From Pestalotiopsis fici W106-1 (lineage: Eukaryota; Ascomycota; Sordariomycetes; Amphisphaeriales; Sporocadaceae), in assembly GCF_000516985.1 (NCBI RefSeq), contig NW_006917095.1, forward strand, positions 869,449 to 933,448: a stretch of DNA of 64,000 nt, given 5' to 3'. A program made the translations under genes and the position numbers. Below, in pieces: positions 37,800 to 49,227 of this stretch. The notes beneath the pieces were generated by a model, which was not told the DNA's origin, ran no database searches, and saw only the letters and a program-made list of their open reading frames with translations. Numbering within the stretch: the first letter of the stretch is position 1; each line of letters starts with the position of its first letter.

Positions 37800-39300
37800 C
37801 GGGTTATAAGAGGGGCGGGAAAAGGTTGTTTTTTTTACCCGCTATTATTTTAGTTAGCGATTTTTTGCTATTTGCCGGACGGCTTTTGCTAATTTTGCGT
37901 AATAGGATTAATTTAGAATTTTTATTTTTTTTAATAGGGTGGATTTTTCGATATTTAATATCGGCTTTCGTTTCCGTTTCTATATTATTAGCGTTATTTT
38001 TAAATCCTGCCTTTTTTTTTTAATAAATTCCTTTTATTTATTAAATTTTATATTTTTTAATTCGCTAATTTATTAATATTATAAAAAAAATCGTTATCGT
38101 TAATAAATAATTTAGGTTTTTTTTTTATTTTGCGGGATTAGTATAGGCTCGTTATTAACGGTATTATTTTTAGGATTAAAATTATTTTAAAGGTTTTTAT
38201 TATTTTATATATTAGAAAGAAAAATACGGATATAAGCAGTTTCGTTAGTTTTTTTTTATTTATAAGGTTTAAGGGTATATCGAATAAACATTTTTATAAA
38301 AATTAGCTCGTTTTTATTAAAGTATAAATTATTAATTTCGGTTTTGCTTTTTTTCGATTTGCTAATATCGGCGACAAATTTAAAGTATTTAGCGATAAAT
38401 TATAATCGGCTTTATTTATTAGTAATTATTAAAAATTTTTAAATTAATTTTTAGTAATTTATATATTAGGCGCGTATACGTATTTAAAAAGGGTTATAAT
38501 TAAATATCCGTATTATATCGAAATATTTTTTAAAAATAAGATTATTAATGCTAACGCTATTTTTTAATTTTATAAAATAAATATTTTCGTATTAATATTT
38601 ATAAATATATATAATAATTTTTTTTTTAAATATATAAATTTTTTTAAGCAAAGCGGCAGTAATTCGAATGCTAATTTATTAATATCGCAAAATAATATTG
38701 CCGGAAGCCCGTAAATTAAAAGCCGTCGGCGGGGTAATAGTATTATATATAAAGCTAAAAATTAAGGTTTAGATTTAGGCGAAAAAGTTAATAGGTCGCT
38801 AGTATTATAAAAGAAGATTTAAAATTATTAAACTAGAGTTTTCGTCGTTAAAAAGACTATTAAGCTTTTTGTTATATTTTTCGCAAATTTTTAGCGCCGG
38901 GATTTTATTTTAAATATATTTAATATAAACGTTTAAAAATCCGATATTTCACAAACGTTAAACCAGCTATTATAATTAAAAATAGCTATAGCTAATATAA
39001 ATAAAAAATATAAAATTAAAGAAGTTTAATTAAAATAATAAAAGCTTAATTAAATTAATATTAATTAAATTAATTTTTATTTATTATAAAATGCGTTAAT
39101 TATTCGTTTTTATAGGGTTTAAAGTTTTTTATTATAAAAAAATTTAATATTTTTTTTAGGGCTATTATAAAATTAGGGTTTATAACCGTTATATATATTT
39201 ACGTAATAATTATATAAAAAGATTTTTATAGTATTTTTATTATTATTTTTTTATTAATTTTATTATTATATTTAAACTAATTATTATTATATTATTACTA
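37800..39300 (+). pseudogene. Second ORF of the DNA transposon, Ser/Thr/Pro/Gln-rich
   Basis: The plus-strand frame between the transposase and the right repeat reads as protein-like text once Leu/Ile/Phe/stop codons are taken as C-to-T changes of Pro/Thr/Ser/Gln. It is low-complexity and basic, with segments such as SGSNSNANL and KAKNQGLDLGEK and a Lys/Gln/Asn-rich probable coiled coil near 38970-39080. No homology recognised. It may be a gag-like or DNA-binding partner of the transposase, or a captured gene. Boundaries approximate; the reading is partly reconstructed by eye. Confidence 0.4.
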
Positions 39301-39837
39301 TATTATTTTTATATTCGTATATTTGTTTTTTATATAAAGATATTATTTTTTAATTTTTATATTTATTTGCTATTTTTTTGCCTAATTCGCGCTCGGTTTT
39401 CGCGGAATTTAGCTTTAATATATAGGTCGTTATTTTTTAGCATTATATGCGTTAGAAATAAAAGGCTTTTTATTAGCTTGTTTTTTTTTTGCATTTTTTT
39501 TTTATATTTAAAAATATAAATTAATATTAATTAATTTGTTTATATACAAAATATATATTTTTGCGAAAAATATTTTTTTTTTTAGTATTAGATTAATAGC
39601 AATTAAAATAAGCACTTTTAGCGATTTTATATTTGCTTAAAAAATAAAATTTGAAAGGTTTTTAACTATTTAGCTTTTAGCATTATTCGTAATATTATTT
39701 TTTGCTATTAGCGATAAATTATTTTTTAGGGAAAAAAAGATATAATGCGGTAATATAATATTATTTAGTATAATTATTTTTTAAGTCCGAAATTTATAAA
39801 TAGCTATTTTATTTTTAGATTTTAAATATTAAAGGTC

Positions 39838-39955
39838 GCTAGATTATTTATTAAATATATATAAATAAATATTTTATAAATATTATAAAAATTTAGTAAA
39901 TAATATATAAAATATATATAAAATATACGGGTATAATATAAGCTATATATATAAA
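39838..39955 (-). repeat. Right inverted repeat, inner part (before Gypsy insertion)
   Basis: Complement of the inner end of the left repeat (34771-34888 region), ending exactly at the Gypsy target duplication ATAAA (39951-39955). Confidence 0.8.
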
Positions 39956-40139
39956 TATAACAACCTCCTATATAAATAATATATAGCGGTGCTATACCAT
40001 TATTATAGCGCTAACGCTATAGCTAAATATAATTAACGTAATATAATCGTATTAAATTTTTGCTTTTATAAAAATTAATTTATATAATAATATATAATAT
40101 ACTAATTATTATTTAACGTTTTATTAATAAACCGTTATA
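39956..40139 (+). repeat. Gypsy 5' LTR
   Basis: 184 bp, equal in length to the 3' copy. Both contain ATATAGCGGTGC and the AACGCTATAGCTAAATATAATTA block; this copy is the more AT-rich of the two. Confidence 0.9.
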
Positions 40140-40299
40140 ATTCTAATTTTTTTTTTATATATTATTTAATAAAAAATATTTTTAATAATAAAATCGAGCG
40201 TAACGCGCGAAAAAAGCGTAACGGTTACGCTATAATCGGGCGAAAATCCCGCTTTTAATTAAAAGGCCTCGGGACTAAAACTTTTAGCACTAAATCCGA

Positions 40300-41400
40300 T
40301 AATTTCGGATTAAATCGATTAAATTTCGAAAATTATCGAGCGCTTTAAACGATTATAACGCTTAAAAAATAATAAGAAAAATTCCTTTATATTTTAAACC
40401 TCGATAAAATAAAAAGGTTTAACCGCGGCGATAGCGAAAGCTACGATAATTACCGACGACGAGGTAATTTTTCCCCGTTTTCCTTAAATAATAAAAAAAA
40501 CCTTAAAACCACTAATATCCCGATTTTTAAAACCTTTTAAAATTTTCGATAACGAAAAAATTAGCTTAACGACCTCGATTTAGCTTATATAAAAGCCCCG
40601 AAAAAATTCCGTAAAAACCGATAAAAAATCCTTTATGCTTTCGATAAAATAAACGGAAATTATAAATCTTTTTAGCGTTGCTATATAAATATCGTCGAAG
40701 CGGAAAAGTTACGTAATAAATTTTATTATAATTTTCCGAAATTTTTTAAATAAACGCTTTTTATTTTGCGGAACGCAAAAAACTAAATTTACGAAATTAT
40801 AGCTACGTACGAAAAAGTATCCTAATAATCGAATTAATTTTCCCGCGATTTCGATATTTATTTTAATAATTTCGAAAGCTAATTTCCTTAATAAAGCGAA
40901 AAAACCTAAGCTTACGCGTTTTAATTAAAGCTAACTAAAAATTTTTAAATATATTTTAACGTTTACGCTAAAATAAAATTTTAATAATAAATTAGTATAA
41001 TAATATAAGCTTAAAACTATTAGGATTTATAAATTAAAATCGCTAAAAAAAAAAGCGCGATAACGATTAACCCGTTAGCTATCGAAAAAATAAATAATAA
41101 CGGTAAAGCGGTTATTTATTAAAAAATAATTATAAAGGCTTTTATAATAATTTAAATAAGCAGGACCGTTCCGATTATATTCGAAACCTAAATTTAAAAT
41201 TTAAAAATAAAGGTTTAACGAAAAACCCCGTTAATTTTAAAAAACGCATATTTACCTATTATATTTGCGGAAATAATATTTATTTATTAAATAAATACCC
41301 TACGCCGTAAATCGAAATAATAAAAAATAATAGGCGAAAAAGCAATAGATTATTTAAAAAATAAAGCCGGGAAAAAGCTTAAGCCCTAACGATAATCCCC
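40300..41400 (+). pseudogene. Gypsy gag remnant
   Basis: Plus-strand capsid-like region followed at about 41250-41300 by a decayed CCHC zinc knuckle: the reading TYYICGNNIYLLNKYP matches C-x2-C-x4-H-x4-C with three of the four ligands turned to Tyr. Confidence 0.65.
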
Positions 41401-41419
41401 GAACGTTAGGGCCTTTTTT

Positions 41420-44400
41420 AATAATAACCCGTTTTTATATTTTTATTATTATTTTAAAAAATTAAAATATAATAACGTTTGCCGACCTAAATATTTATAT
41501 AAAAATAAATTATATTAATTATATTTTCGCAAAATAAGCGGGATTAAAGCAAATCGAAAGCAAGGCACCGGTATTAAAAGCGGTAAATAATTTAACGTAT
41601 CTAATTTATAAAATATATAAGGTATAAATATAAGCTATTAATTACCGACGTATTATACGCAAATTTATATAATATTATATTATTATCGACCGAAATTTAA
41701 AACCTAAAAGCAGTCCTATTTTATTATTTTAATTTACGTTAAAAAAATATAAAATTATTCTCGACCTAAAAATAAACCGCTAATTTTATAAAATCGTTAT
41801 TAATAAATTATACTTTTTAATATTTAAAAAATTTACTCGAAAATTTAAAAAAATAGCCTAAATTTTTGCTATTATAACGCTTTTAAAATAGGACCCGTTT
41901 AGCTAAAATAACGGATAACGAAACGATAAAGTTTTTTTAAAGCTATTATCCTATTTAAACGTATTTAACCCCGATAAAGCAGGAACCCTTTTTTTTAGTC
42001 GAAAAACGGATTATATAATTAATTTTTTACCCGGCGAAACGCTATTATATAAGCCTATTTACCTTTTAGCCTAAAACAAATTATAAATATTACAAAAATA
42101 TTTTATAAAAAACCTTAAGCTAAAATAAATCCGAAAATCTATTAGCCCAGCTAATGCCCCGATTTTATTTATATTAAAAAAAATAGCTTTTTGCGATTTT
42201 ATATCGATTATAAAAAATTAAATTAGGTAATTATTAAAAATTAATACCTGTTATTTTTAATTATAAAAATACTTAACCGAGTAATAAGCGCGAAATTTTT
42301 TTTTAAAATTAATATTAAAAACGCCTATTACCGCGTAAAAATTAAAAAAATAAATAATTAAAAAACGGCGTTTCGCACGCGTTATAGCTATTATAAATAT
42401 ATAATAATGCTTTTTAGCCTAATTAATATTTTAGCTATTTTTTAAAATTATATTTATAGGTTATTATACGGTTTATTAAATATTATATATATCGTATACC
42501 TTAATAATATCCTGATTTTTTCGAAAACTAAAAAGGATTATATTAAGGACTTCCGGGCCGTATTAAAAAAGTTACGGCAAATAAAGCTTTACGCTAAACC
42601 TTTTAAATGCACGTTTTATTAAAATCGCATAAAATTCCTTAAATTTATTATATTTATAAAAAGAATTTTTATAAATTCCGTACGTATCGCTATTATTTTA
42701 ACGTAACCGCGCTTTTAAAGCTATTATAATATTTAGGTATTTTTTAGATTTTATAATTTTTACTAACGGTTTATAAAAGGGTATTCGCGTATTATAAAAC
42801 CCTTAAACGATTTATTAAAAAGGATAAAAAACGGAAAAAAACCGGAATAAATTAAATTTAATAATATAATAAAGGCTATTTTTAAAAGCTTTAAGCTTGC
42901 TTTTTAAACGGCGCCGTTATTACGTTATTTTAATTTAGCGCGACCGATTTGCTTAGAAACCGATACGTCGGATTTTGCCTTTTCGGGGATTATTTTATAA
43001 CTAAATAATATTAATATATAGCATTTTATTGCTTTTTAATTAAAGAAATTAAAGGCTAAAGCCGAATTAAATTATAATATTTTAAATAAGGAAATAATAG
43101 CGATTATAAAATCGTTTAAATATTAGCGTTATTATTTATAAAAAGCGAATTACTAAATAAAAATAATAATAAATTACGCAAATTTATAAAGCTTTATAAA
43201 TTTAAAGCAGCTTAATAATAAATAAATTAAATAATATATATTTTTATCTTTTTTTAATTTTATAATTAAGCACTATAATAAAAAAAGCAACCTTATAAAT
43301 ACGCTATCGAAAAAACCTAATTACGTTAGCGAAAAGCTAGCGAAAATAAAATATTTATACGATTTATAAGCTAAAATAGCCGCGGTATAAAGCGTTATTT
43401 TTAATTCCGTTATATACGATAATATTCCCGTAGCCGCGGTATAATAGCTTATAAGCATATAAACGGTTATAAATTATAAAACGGCTTAAAAAGCCTTAAA
43501 AAAATAAAAGTTTATAAAAATAAAAGTTTTACTAAATTTTTAAAATTAATCCGTAAAACGTAAAAAAAAGACCTAAAAATGCGCCGGCTTCGCGCCGCTT
43601 TAAAAAGCCCGATTTAAAAGGTTAAAAATAAAATATAAATATTAAATTTTAAAAATTTCGTTTTTTTTAAAAATATAGCTTATATTTTAAACGATAAAGG
43701 CTTAAAAGATTCGATTTTTGCCTTATATTACGATAACCCGCTAGCCGGCTATTTCGGTATTAGCCGTACCTAAAAGCTAATATATCGACGGTATTTTTAA
43801 AAAAACATATATAATAATATAAAAAAATAAATATAAACCTATAATTAATATTAAAAATCGAAAGCGCGAAAATATCGACTTTATAAAAAGTTAAAATTAT
43901 TACCTTTATTATAAAGATTTTAATAAAAAATTAATATAAATTTTATTATAAAATTCCTAAAAATAAAAATAAATAAAAAGCAATATAATACGATTTTTAT
44001 TATAATCGATAAATATACGAAAATAAATAAGTTTTTATTAATTAATATTTCGATTACCGCAATTTAATTTATAAAATTTATTTATAAAGAAATCGAGCTG
44101 CGTTTTAGGGCACCTAAAGGCATTATATCCGATAAAAAAAGCCTATTTATAAATAATTTCTAATTAGCGTTATATTTTTACTCGAAAATTAAAAAAAAAC
44201 TATCGATAATATATTATCCTTAAATAAATAAATAAATAAAAAAAGCAAATTAAATATTTAAAACGTACCTACGGTATTTCGCTAATAATAATTAAACGTA
44301 TTAGCCTTAATTATTAGCAAAAGCGGAATATGCTATAAATAATACCAAAAATTTAACGATAGGAACGATACCTTTTTTTATATTATATAAATATTACTTA

Positions 44401-44950
44401 TAATTACAGATAAACGCCGGGGTTAACGTCTTTAAAAAAAAAATATTAGCTATAACGGATAAAATGCATAAGCTATATAAAGCTAAAAAAAAAATAAAGG
44501 TTTAATAGCGAAAAGCTATTAAAATATAAAAGAAATATTATAATAAGCGTTATACCTTTATATAATTTTAAATAAGTAATATAATAATATTATTTATTAA
44601 AAATATTAAAACGAAAAGGAGCGATAAGCTAATACCTAAATTTATAAACCTTTTTCGGGTATTAAAATTAATTAAATCGTCGGCGTATCGGTTAGTATTA
44701 TTTAATAAATACCGGTTATTTTATAATATATTCCCTATTATTTTATTAAAGCCTTAAAAGCTAAAGAAAAGGGAAAATTTAGCCTATTTTTTTTAAATAT
44801 TAGATTTAAAAAATTTAAAAAATAAATAAAAGGTAAAAAAAAATGCTAAATTAAAAAATAAAGCAAAGCGAAACTTAATATTTCGTAAAATAAACGGAAT
44901 AGCTTTTAAAATATAATTAATAAATATTAATAAATAATATAAAAAACGCC
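41420..44950 (+). pseudogene. Gypsy pol remnant (RT, RNase H, integrase)
   Basis: Plus-strand reading with stops. RT: FRTRYSYYKYIIMLFSL then YIVYLNNILIFSKTK at about 42370-42530, and VFFRFYNFY-RFIKGYSRI downstream (42740-42800), the LGFxNFYRRFI block. RNase H: ETDTSDFAFSGII at about 42957-42995. Integrase: IDKYTKINKFLLI near 44000 and RAPKGIISDKKSLFINNF at 44105-44160, then a WW/PQTNGQ-like relic. Asp-to-Asn and Gly-to-Ser changes fit G-to-A mutation. Confidence 0.85.
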
Positions 44951-46520
44951 TAAAAAAATCGAATAATTTGGGAAAATAACCCGCCGAAAATCCCAGAAAA
45001 AAGGCGATAAAAAGCCGTAATTTAAAAGTAAAAGAAACGAAATATTAATGCTATAAAAGCAAAAATAAGGGCGACCCCGGAAATTACGATAAAAGCAATA
45101 TTATAAAAAGATATTTATAAAAATTTATAATACGGCAAAAAACGGATATTTTTATAACTAAAAGGCCTAATAAATAAAAAATAAAATAATAGCAAAACTT
45201 ATGCGTATTATTAGTGTAACGACGGCTTTTTATTAATTTATTATAGCAAAAATATAAATTATAAACCTAATTATATAAAATAAAATAATAACGCCGTAAA
45301 GCGCAAACGAAAAAACGGCTAATTAACTAAAATATTAATAGGCTAAAATTTTTTATAAGCTTTTTTTTATTTATCGGAAAAAAAACCTGCGGTATATAAA
45401 TAATTTTTGCGGAAAACCGTTTTAGCTATTAGCTAATTATTATAACCGGTATCGCCGGAAGCTAAGCGTATAAACGAAGCGGTTTCCTAAATTTGTAAAA
45501 GCTTAAAAATTTACGAATAAAGCGTTAATAACGCGCTAATATAATATAAAATAAATAAAAAATTTATAATAATAAAGCTTAAGTAATAAAAGCTATTAAT
45601 ACGAATATTAGCTAAACGGCTATTTATAAACGAACGGTAAGTGTTATAGGCATTTTTAGTTTTTTTTTTAGCGGTAATAAAGTTATATTTAGTATAATAA
45701 ACCTTTTTATTAGCTTTAAAAGCTACGGCGAATCGTAAAAAAACGGTAATAACGCGCAAGCGAATATCCTTAAGAAAAACGTAAATGCGACGGCCTTTAT
45801 CGTCGACGATAACGTCGCTATTTTAATTTTAATCGAATTACTAATAATTCTCGATTTATTATAAAGCGCTAATTATATCGTTTATATTACCGGTTATACC
45901 GGTAGCGGTTTAAAAAATAGTCGTTAGCGACGAATAATATAATTAATAGCGCGGCGTATATAAAAAAATAAATTTATTTGCTTATAAAAGCGGTTGCGTT
46001 TAGCGTATTATTTATAACGCTAAATTATAACGGATTCGAAAAAATATAAAAAATTAACGGCCGTTAAAAAGGCTAATAAAAAGTTTTTAGTTATTATGCG
46101 TTAGCATTTTATATAATTTAAAAAATAAAAGTATAAAGCGCGGAAAAATTTTATTTAAACGCGAATTTTACGTTTAGCGCGGCGGAAACGGTTATTTTTC
46201 GGTATTATAGCGTTAAAAAAAAAACGTTAAATTAAAAAAAAAAAAGCGGCAAAATATAAGCGTAAAAAAAAATAAGCGTAAATATAAAAATAATATAAAA
46301 ATATAAAAACGGCGGTTTTTTTTTAGCTAAAAAAAAATATAATAATAGCTAAAGAAAAAATTAAAAATAAAAAAAAGGCGCTAAAAGCTTAGCTATTATT
46401 TTAATATTAAAAATAATATTAAATAGCTAAATAAATCCTTATTATTACGGCATCGCTAATCCCGTAATTACGGTATAAATGGATTAATAGCTAAATCGGC
46501 TATTATTAAAAAAAAAAGAT
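44950..46520 (+). pseudogene. Extra 3' ORF remnant of the Gypsy element
   Basis: Between integrase and the 3' LTR the plus strand reads as degraded protein, with an Asn/Asp-rich block (AFIVDDNVAILI near 45800) and a Lys/Arg/Glu-rich probable coiled coil (about 46040-46330, including RILRLARRKRLFFGIIALKK). No family recognised. Some Gypsy elements carry additional genes here. A minus-strand open frame at 45511-45759 is likely chance. Confidence 0.4.
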
Positions 46521-46523
46521 AAT

Positions 46524-46707
46524 TATAATAACTTTTTATATAAATAATATATAGCGGTGCCGTACCGCTATTATAACGCTAACGCTATAGCTAAATATAA
46601 TTAGCGCAGTATAATCGTATTAGATTCTTGCTTTTATAAAAATCAGTCTATATAATAATATATAATATACTAACTACTACCTGACGTTCCATTGGTAAAC
46701 CGTTATA
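46524..46707 (+). repeat. Gypsy 3' LTR
   Basis: 184 bp. Less mutated than the 5' copy (for example TTAGATTCTTG and CTGACGTTCCATTGG retain C and G). Followed by the target duplication ATAAA. Confidence 0.9.
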
Positions 46708-46712
46708 ATAAA

Positions 46713-47498
46713 ATATAAAAAAATATAAAATAAATATTTAAAAATTTAAAAAAATATTTAGGAAATACTAAAAAATAAAAATTAAATATTATTATATATA
46801 TAATAAATATTAAATAATATATATTATATATTTTAAATATTTAATTCGGAAAAATAAAAAAAATATATAAAATAAAAAAATATTTATTAAATTTTGCTTA
46901 AAAAAATAAATATATTATTATTATTATATTTTAATAAACGTTTTATATATTATACGGTAATTTTAGCGTTATTTTTATATATTTAACGGGTTATAAAAAA
47001 AATTTTTAAATTTTTGCCGTTAAATTTATATAATTTTAAAAGCGTTATAACTAATACGGATTATTATACGTATAATTTAGTTATTTTAATATTAAAAACT
47101 GCAATAATTACCTAATATATAATAATAAAATTTTAGGTATTTAGCGCAAATTATCGAAAGGTTATCGATAATTAATTTAGCTTAATTAAATTTAAAAGGT
47201 ATAAGCTAAAGTATGCCTAGGGTTTAGGATATCGATATAATATATAAAAAAAGGTATAAAAAGCTTTAGTAATATTAAAAGACAAATAATAAAGGTATAA
47301 CGGGATAAATGTGTATATGGCTTGGTTTTGTGTGGTTGATATAGTTGCACAGGGATTGGGAAAGTGTTGTTATAGCTTAAAAAAATTTTTGTGTGCTAAT
47401 ATTTTTTAAAATAAGGAAATGCTTACGTGTGGGGTGTATATAGTTAGATAGGCAGGCGCAAAATTTATTTTGCAATAAGCGTCGCTATGGAGCTCTGT
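46713..47498 (-). repeat. Right inverted repeat, outer part
   Basis: Inverted copy of 33991-34770. The outermost 200 bp retain more G and C than the left repeat, giving the better view of the original sequence (GTGTGGGGTGTATATAGTTAGATAGGCAGGCGC). Confidence 0.85.
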
Positions 47499-47950
47499 AC
47501 TTTACCAATGATTCGGTTCGAAAAGCGAGAAATCTTGCTGACAGGCGAGGTCCTTCTATTAGTCGCTTACATGCGGTGAATGTTGGACATTATCCGGTAC
47601 TCCTCGTATGTCTCGAGCATACAAGATCTAGGTAAACATATACCGATGAACGAACCGGCCACCACGGTACATGTATCTTAAATGCCTCGGTCTGGTCTTA
47701 TCAGAGTTCAGCTGTGAGTTAGGGGCACCATCCCGGTGAAACGGTGCCCCACTGGGTGATCACTATAGCGGACCACGATTCCGGGAATAGATCCTGGTAG
47801 GGAGATAGAGAAGGACGATCCTAGAAGTCTTCATAGAACTACAGCTAGATATTCTGTGCATGATTCTTGTTGGGCAATCAATTTCCCCCTTTACCTACTT
47901 ATTCTCAATTCATACGGTAACACCAATCTAAACGAAATCATCGAGAAAAA

Positions 47951-48868
47951 ATGGCGATGCAAACTGTCCGAATAGCCGTGTTCAATACCGATCTACCAGT
48001 GCCAAATGTACGTGCTAAGCTGGGGACATATGGTGATATCTTTCACCGTCTCTTGAGCGATGCTGCTTCCCGCATCTGTCCTATGATCAACATACAATCC
48101 ACCGATTTTGACGTTGTCCGAGGAGAATATCCCGAATGTCTGTCGAAATTCGATGTTGTCCTGATTACGGGTTCTGCAGCATCAGCATATGATGAGGTGG
48201 AATGGATACGGAAGCTGGATGCATACGTTTTGGACGTATATGAAAATCATCCGCGGGTGAAAATGTTTGGTAGCTGCTTTGGACACCAACTCATCTGTCA
48301 GAGCTTGTTCAGAAAATTTGGTGTCATGGTGGAAAAGGATCCAAAAGGTTGGGAGCTCGGAGTTCACGAAATCAGCTTGACAGAAAACTTTTGTTCGGGT
48401 TTGAAGTCGTCTATGGTCTCGCAAAACTTTGCATCAGACGAGAAGCCTTCTACTCCAGATGCTGAATCCAGCCGGGTGCCAGAGCCTGAAGGTCCCAAGT
48501 CCTTGAAGCTTCAATTTGTACATGCTGATCATGTCAAAATACCCCACCCTGGAGCGTTGCCTCATCCATGGACGGTCATTGGCAGCTCGAAACATTGCCA
48601 TGTCCAAGGTGTCTGTGACCAGGGACGTGTGCTCACCTTCCAAGGCCATTTCGAATTTGACCGGTTCGTCAACTCTGAGACGATCAAGGTGTTTGGTGCA
48701 TCATGGGAGCCTGTGAAATTGAAAAAGGCCCTTGAGGACATGGATGCCGACGATGATGCAGAAATAGCTGCCGATATTGTGATGAGATTTTTGATCGAGG
48801 GTTTTGAAGATCAGGGAGCCTATGACAGTGCAACGGGCTTAATTACGCCTCCCGTTGAGGGTCCATAG
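47951..48868 (+). CDS. Class-I glutamine amidotransferase-like protein
   Basis: Predicted cytosolic protein of the class-I GATase fold, possibly a glutamine amidohydrolase or a peptidase/hydrolase variant. A single exon of 305 residues. The catalytic triad is visible: Cys109 in FGSCFGHQ (nucleophile elbow), His233 and Glu235 in QGHFEFD. Oxyanion-side segment LITGSAASAYDEVEWI is present. An insertion of about 40 residues rich in Ser/Pro/Glu (about residues 148-183) separates the halves, as in stand-alone fungal members. The stand-alone nature means no synthetase partner domain; the nitrogen acceptor is unknown. The start at 47951 has an AAAATGGCG context, close to the fungal consensus. First intact gene after the transposon block. 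Confidence 0.9.
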   Translation: MAMQTVRIAVFNTDLPVPNVRAKLGTYGDIFHRLLSDAASRICPMINIQSTDFDVVRGEYPECLSKFDVVLITGSAASAYDEVEWIRKLDAYVLDVYENHPRVKMFGSCFGHQLICQSLFRKFGVMVEKDPKGWELGVHEISLTENFCSGLKSSMVSQNFASDEKPSTPDAESSRVPEPEGPKSLKLQFVHADHVKIPHPGALPHPWTVIGSSKHCHVQGVCDQGRVLTFQGHFEFDRFVNSETIKVFGASWEPVKLKKALEDMDADDDAEIAADIVMRFLIEGFEDQGAYDSATGLITPPVEGP

Positions 48869-48919
48869 AAGAGGTATTTGGTCTATGGGGAAATTTAGGA
48901 CATTAATTAGTACATGACT

Positions 48920-49095
48920 TCTCTTTCTCTCTTTTTTTCTCTTTTTTTTCTCTCTTTTTCTCTCTTTTTTNNNNNNNNNNNNNNNNNNNNNNNNNNNNNN
49001 NNNNNNNNNNNNNNNNNNNNNNNNNNNNNNNNNNNNNNNNNNNNNNNNNNNNNNNNNNNNNNNNNNNNNNTCTCTCTTTTTCTCTCTTTTTCTTG
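48920..49095. repeat. TCTCTTTTT microsatellite with 100-N gap (48971-49070)
   Basis: Polypyrimidine repeat on both sides of exactly 100 N. Same motif as at the window start. Confidence 0.95.
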
Positions 49096-49227
49096 GAAGC
49101 TCAATATCCGCTCCTGTCTGTATGATATTGGTTTGGATGACTTTTTGCCCTTTGACTTTTATTCTTGATGGTGCTTAGGACCGAACCTACTTTCAAATGT
49201 CCAAGACAAAGTAAAAGCAGCTCGAAG

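Larger units (their letters stand above)
39951..46712 (+). mobile_element. Ty3/Gypsy retrotransposon nested in the DNA transposon
   Basis: LTRs of 184 bp each at 39956-40139 and 46524-46707 start TATAA and end GTTATA, derivable from TGTAAC...GTTACA. The target duplication ATAAA lies at 39951-39955 and 46708-46712; removing the element and one duplication rebuilds the uninterrupted inverted repeat seen at the left end of the host transposon. The plus-strand pol order is Gypsy: zinc knuckle, reverse transcriptase (YLNN for YLDD at 42497-42508), RNase H, integrase. Total 6.75 kb. About 1.5 kb between integrase and the 3' LTR is extra. Heavily RIP-mutated but GC is higher than in the surrounding elements, suggesting later insertion or fewer RIP cycles. 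Confidence 0.9.
33983..47506 (+). mobile_element. DNA transposon with ~0.9-kb inverted repeats and integrase-core transposase, RIP-degraded
   Basis: The outer ends are inverted copies: ACAGAGCTTTATAGCGACGC at 33991 and the complement of ACAGAGCTCCATAGCGACGC ending at 47498. Eight-bp flanks match but for one transition: ACTTTACT (33983-33990) and ACTTTACC (47499-47506). The left repeat runs to about 34888; the right is split by a Gypsy insertion (39838-39955 and 46713-47498). Without the Gypsy the element is about 6.75 kb. Inside on the plus strand are a DDE integrase-core transposase and a second ORF. Long repeats with an 8-bp duplication resemble Mutator-like elements, but the transposase looks like the fungal 'integrase core' family, so I leave the superfamily open. 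Confidence 0.85.

Noticed and set aside
45511..45759. 82-codon minus-strand ORF in the Gypsy tail
   Set aside because: The plus strand reads better as degraded protein in line with the rest of the element; no homology on the minus strand.
33983..47506. Possible centromeric core because of 13 kb of AT-only DNA
   Set aside because: The whole block is explained by two nested elements with defined ends and target duplications.
26203..47506. Starship-type giant element carrying cargo genes
   Set aside because: No tyrosine-recombinase (DUF3435) captain was seen, and the element ends found are ordinary LTRs and inverted repeats around separate units.
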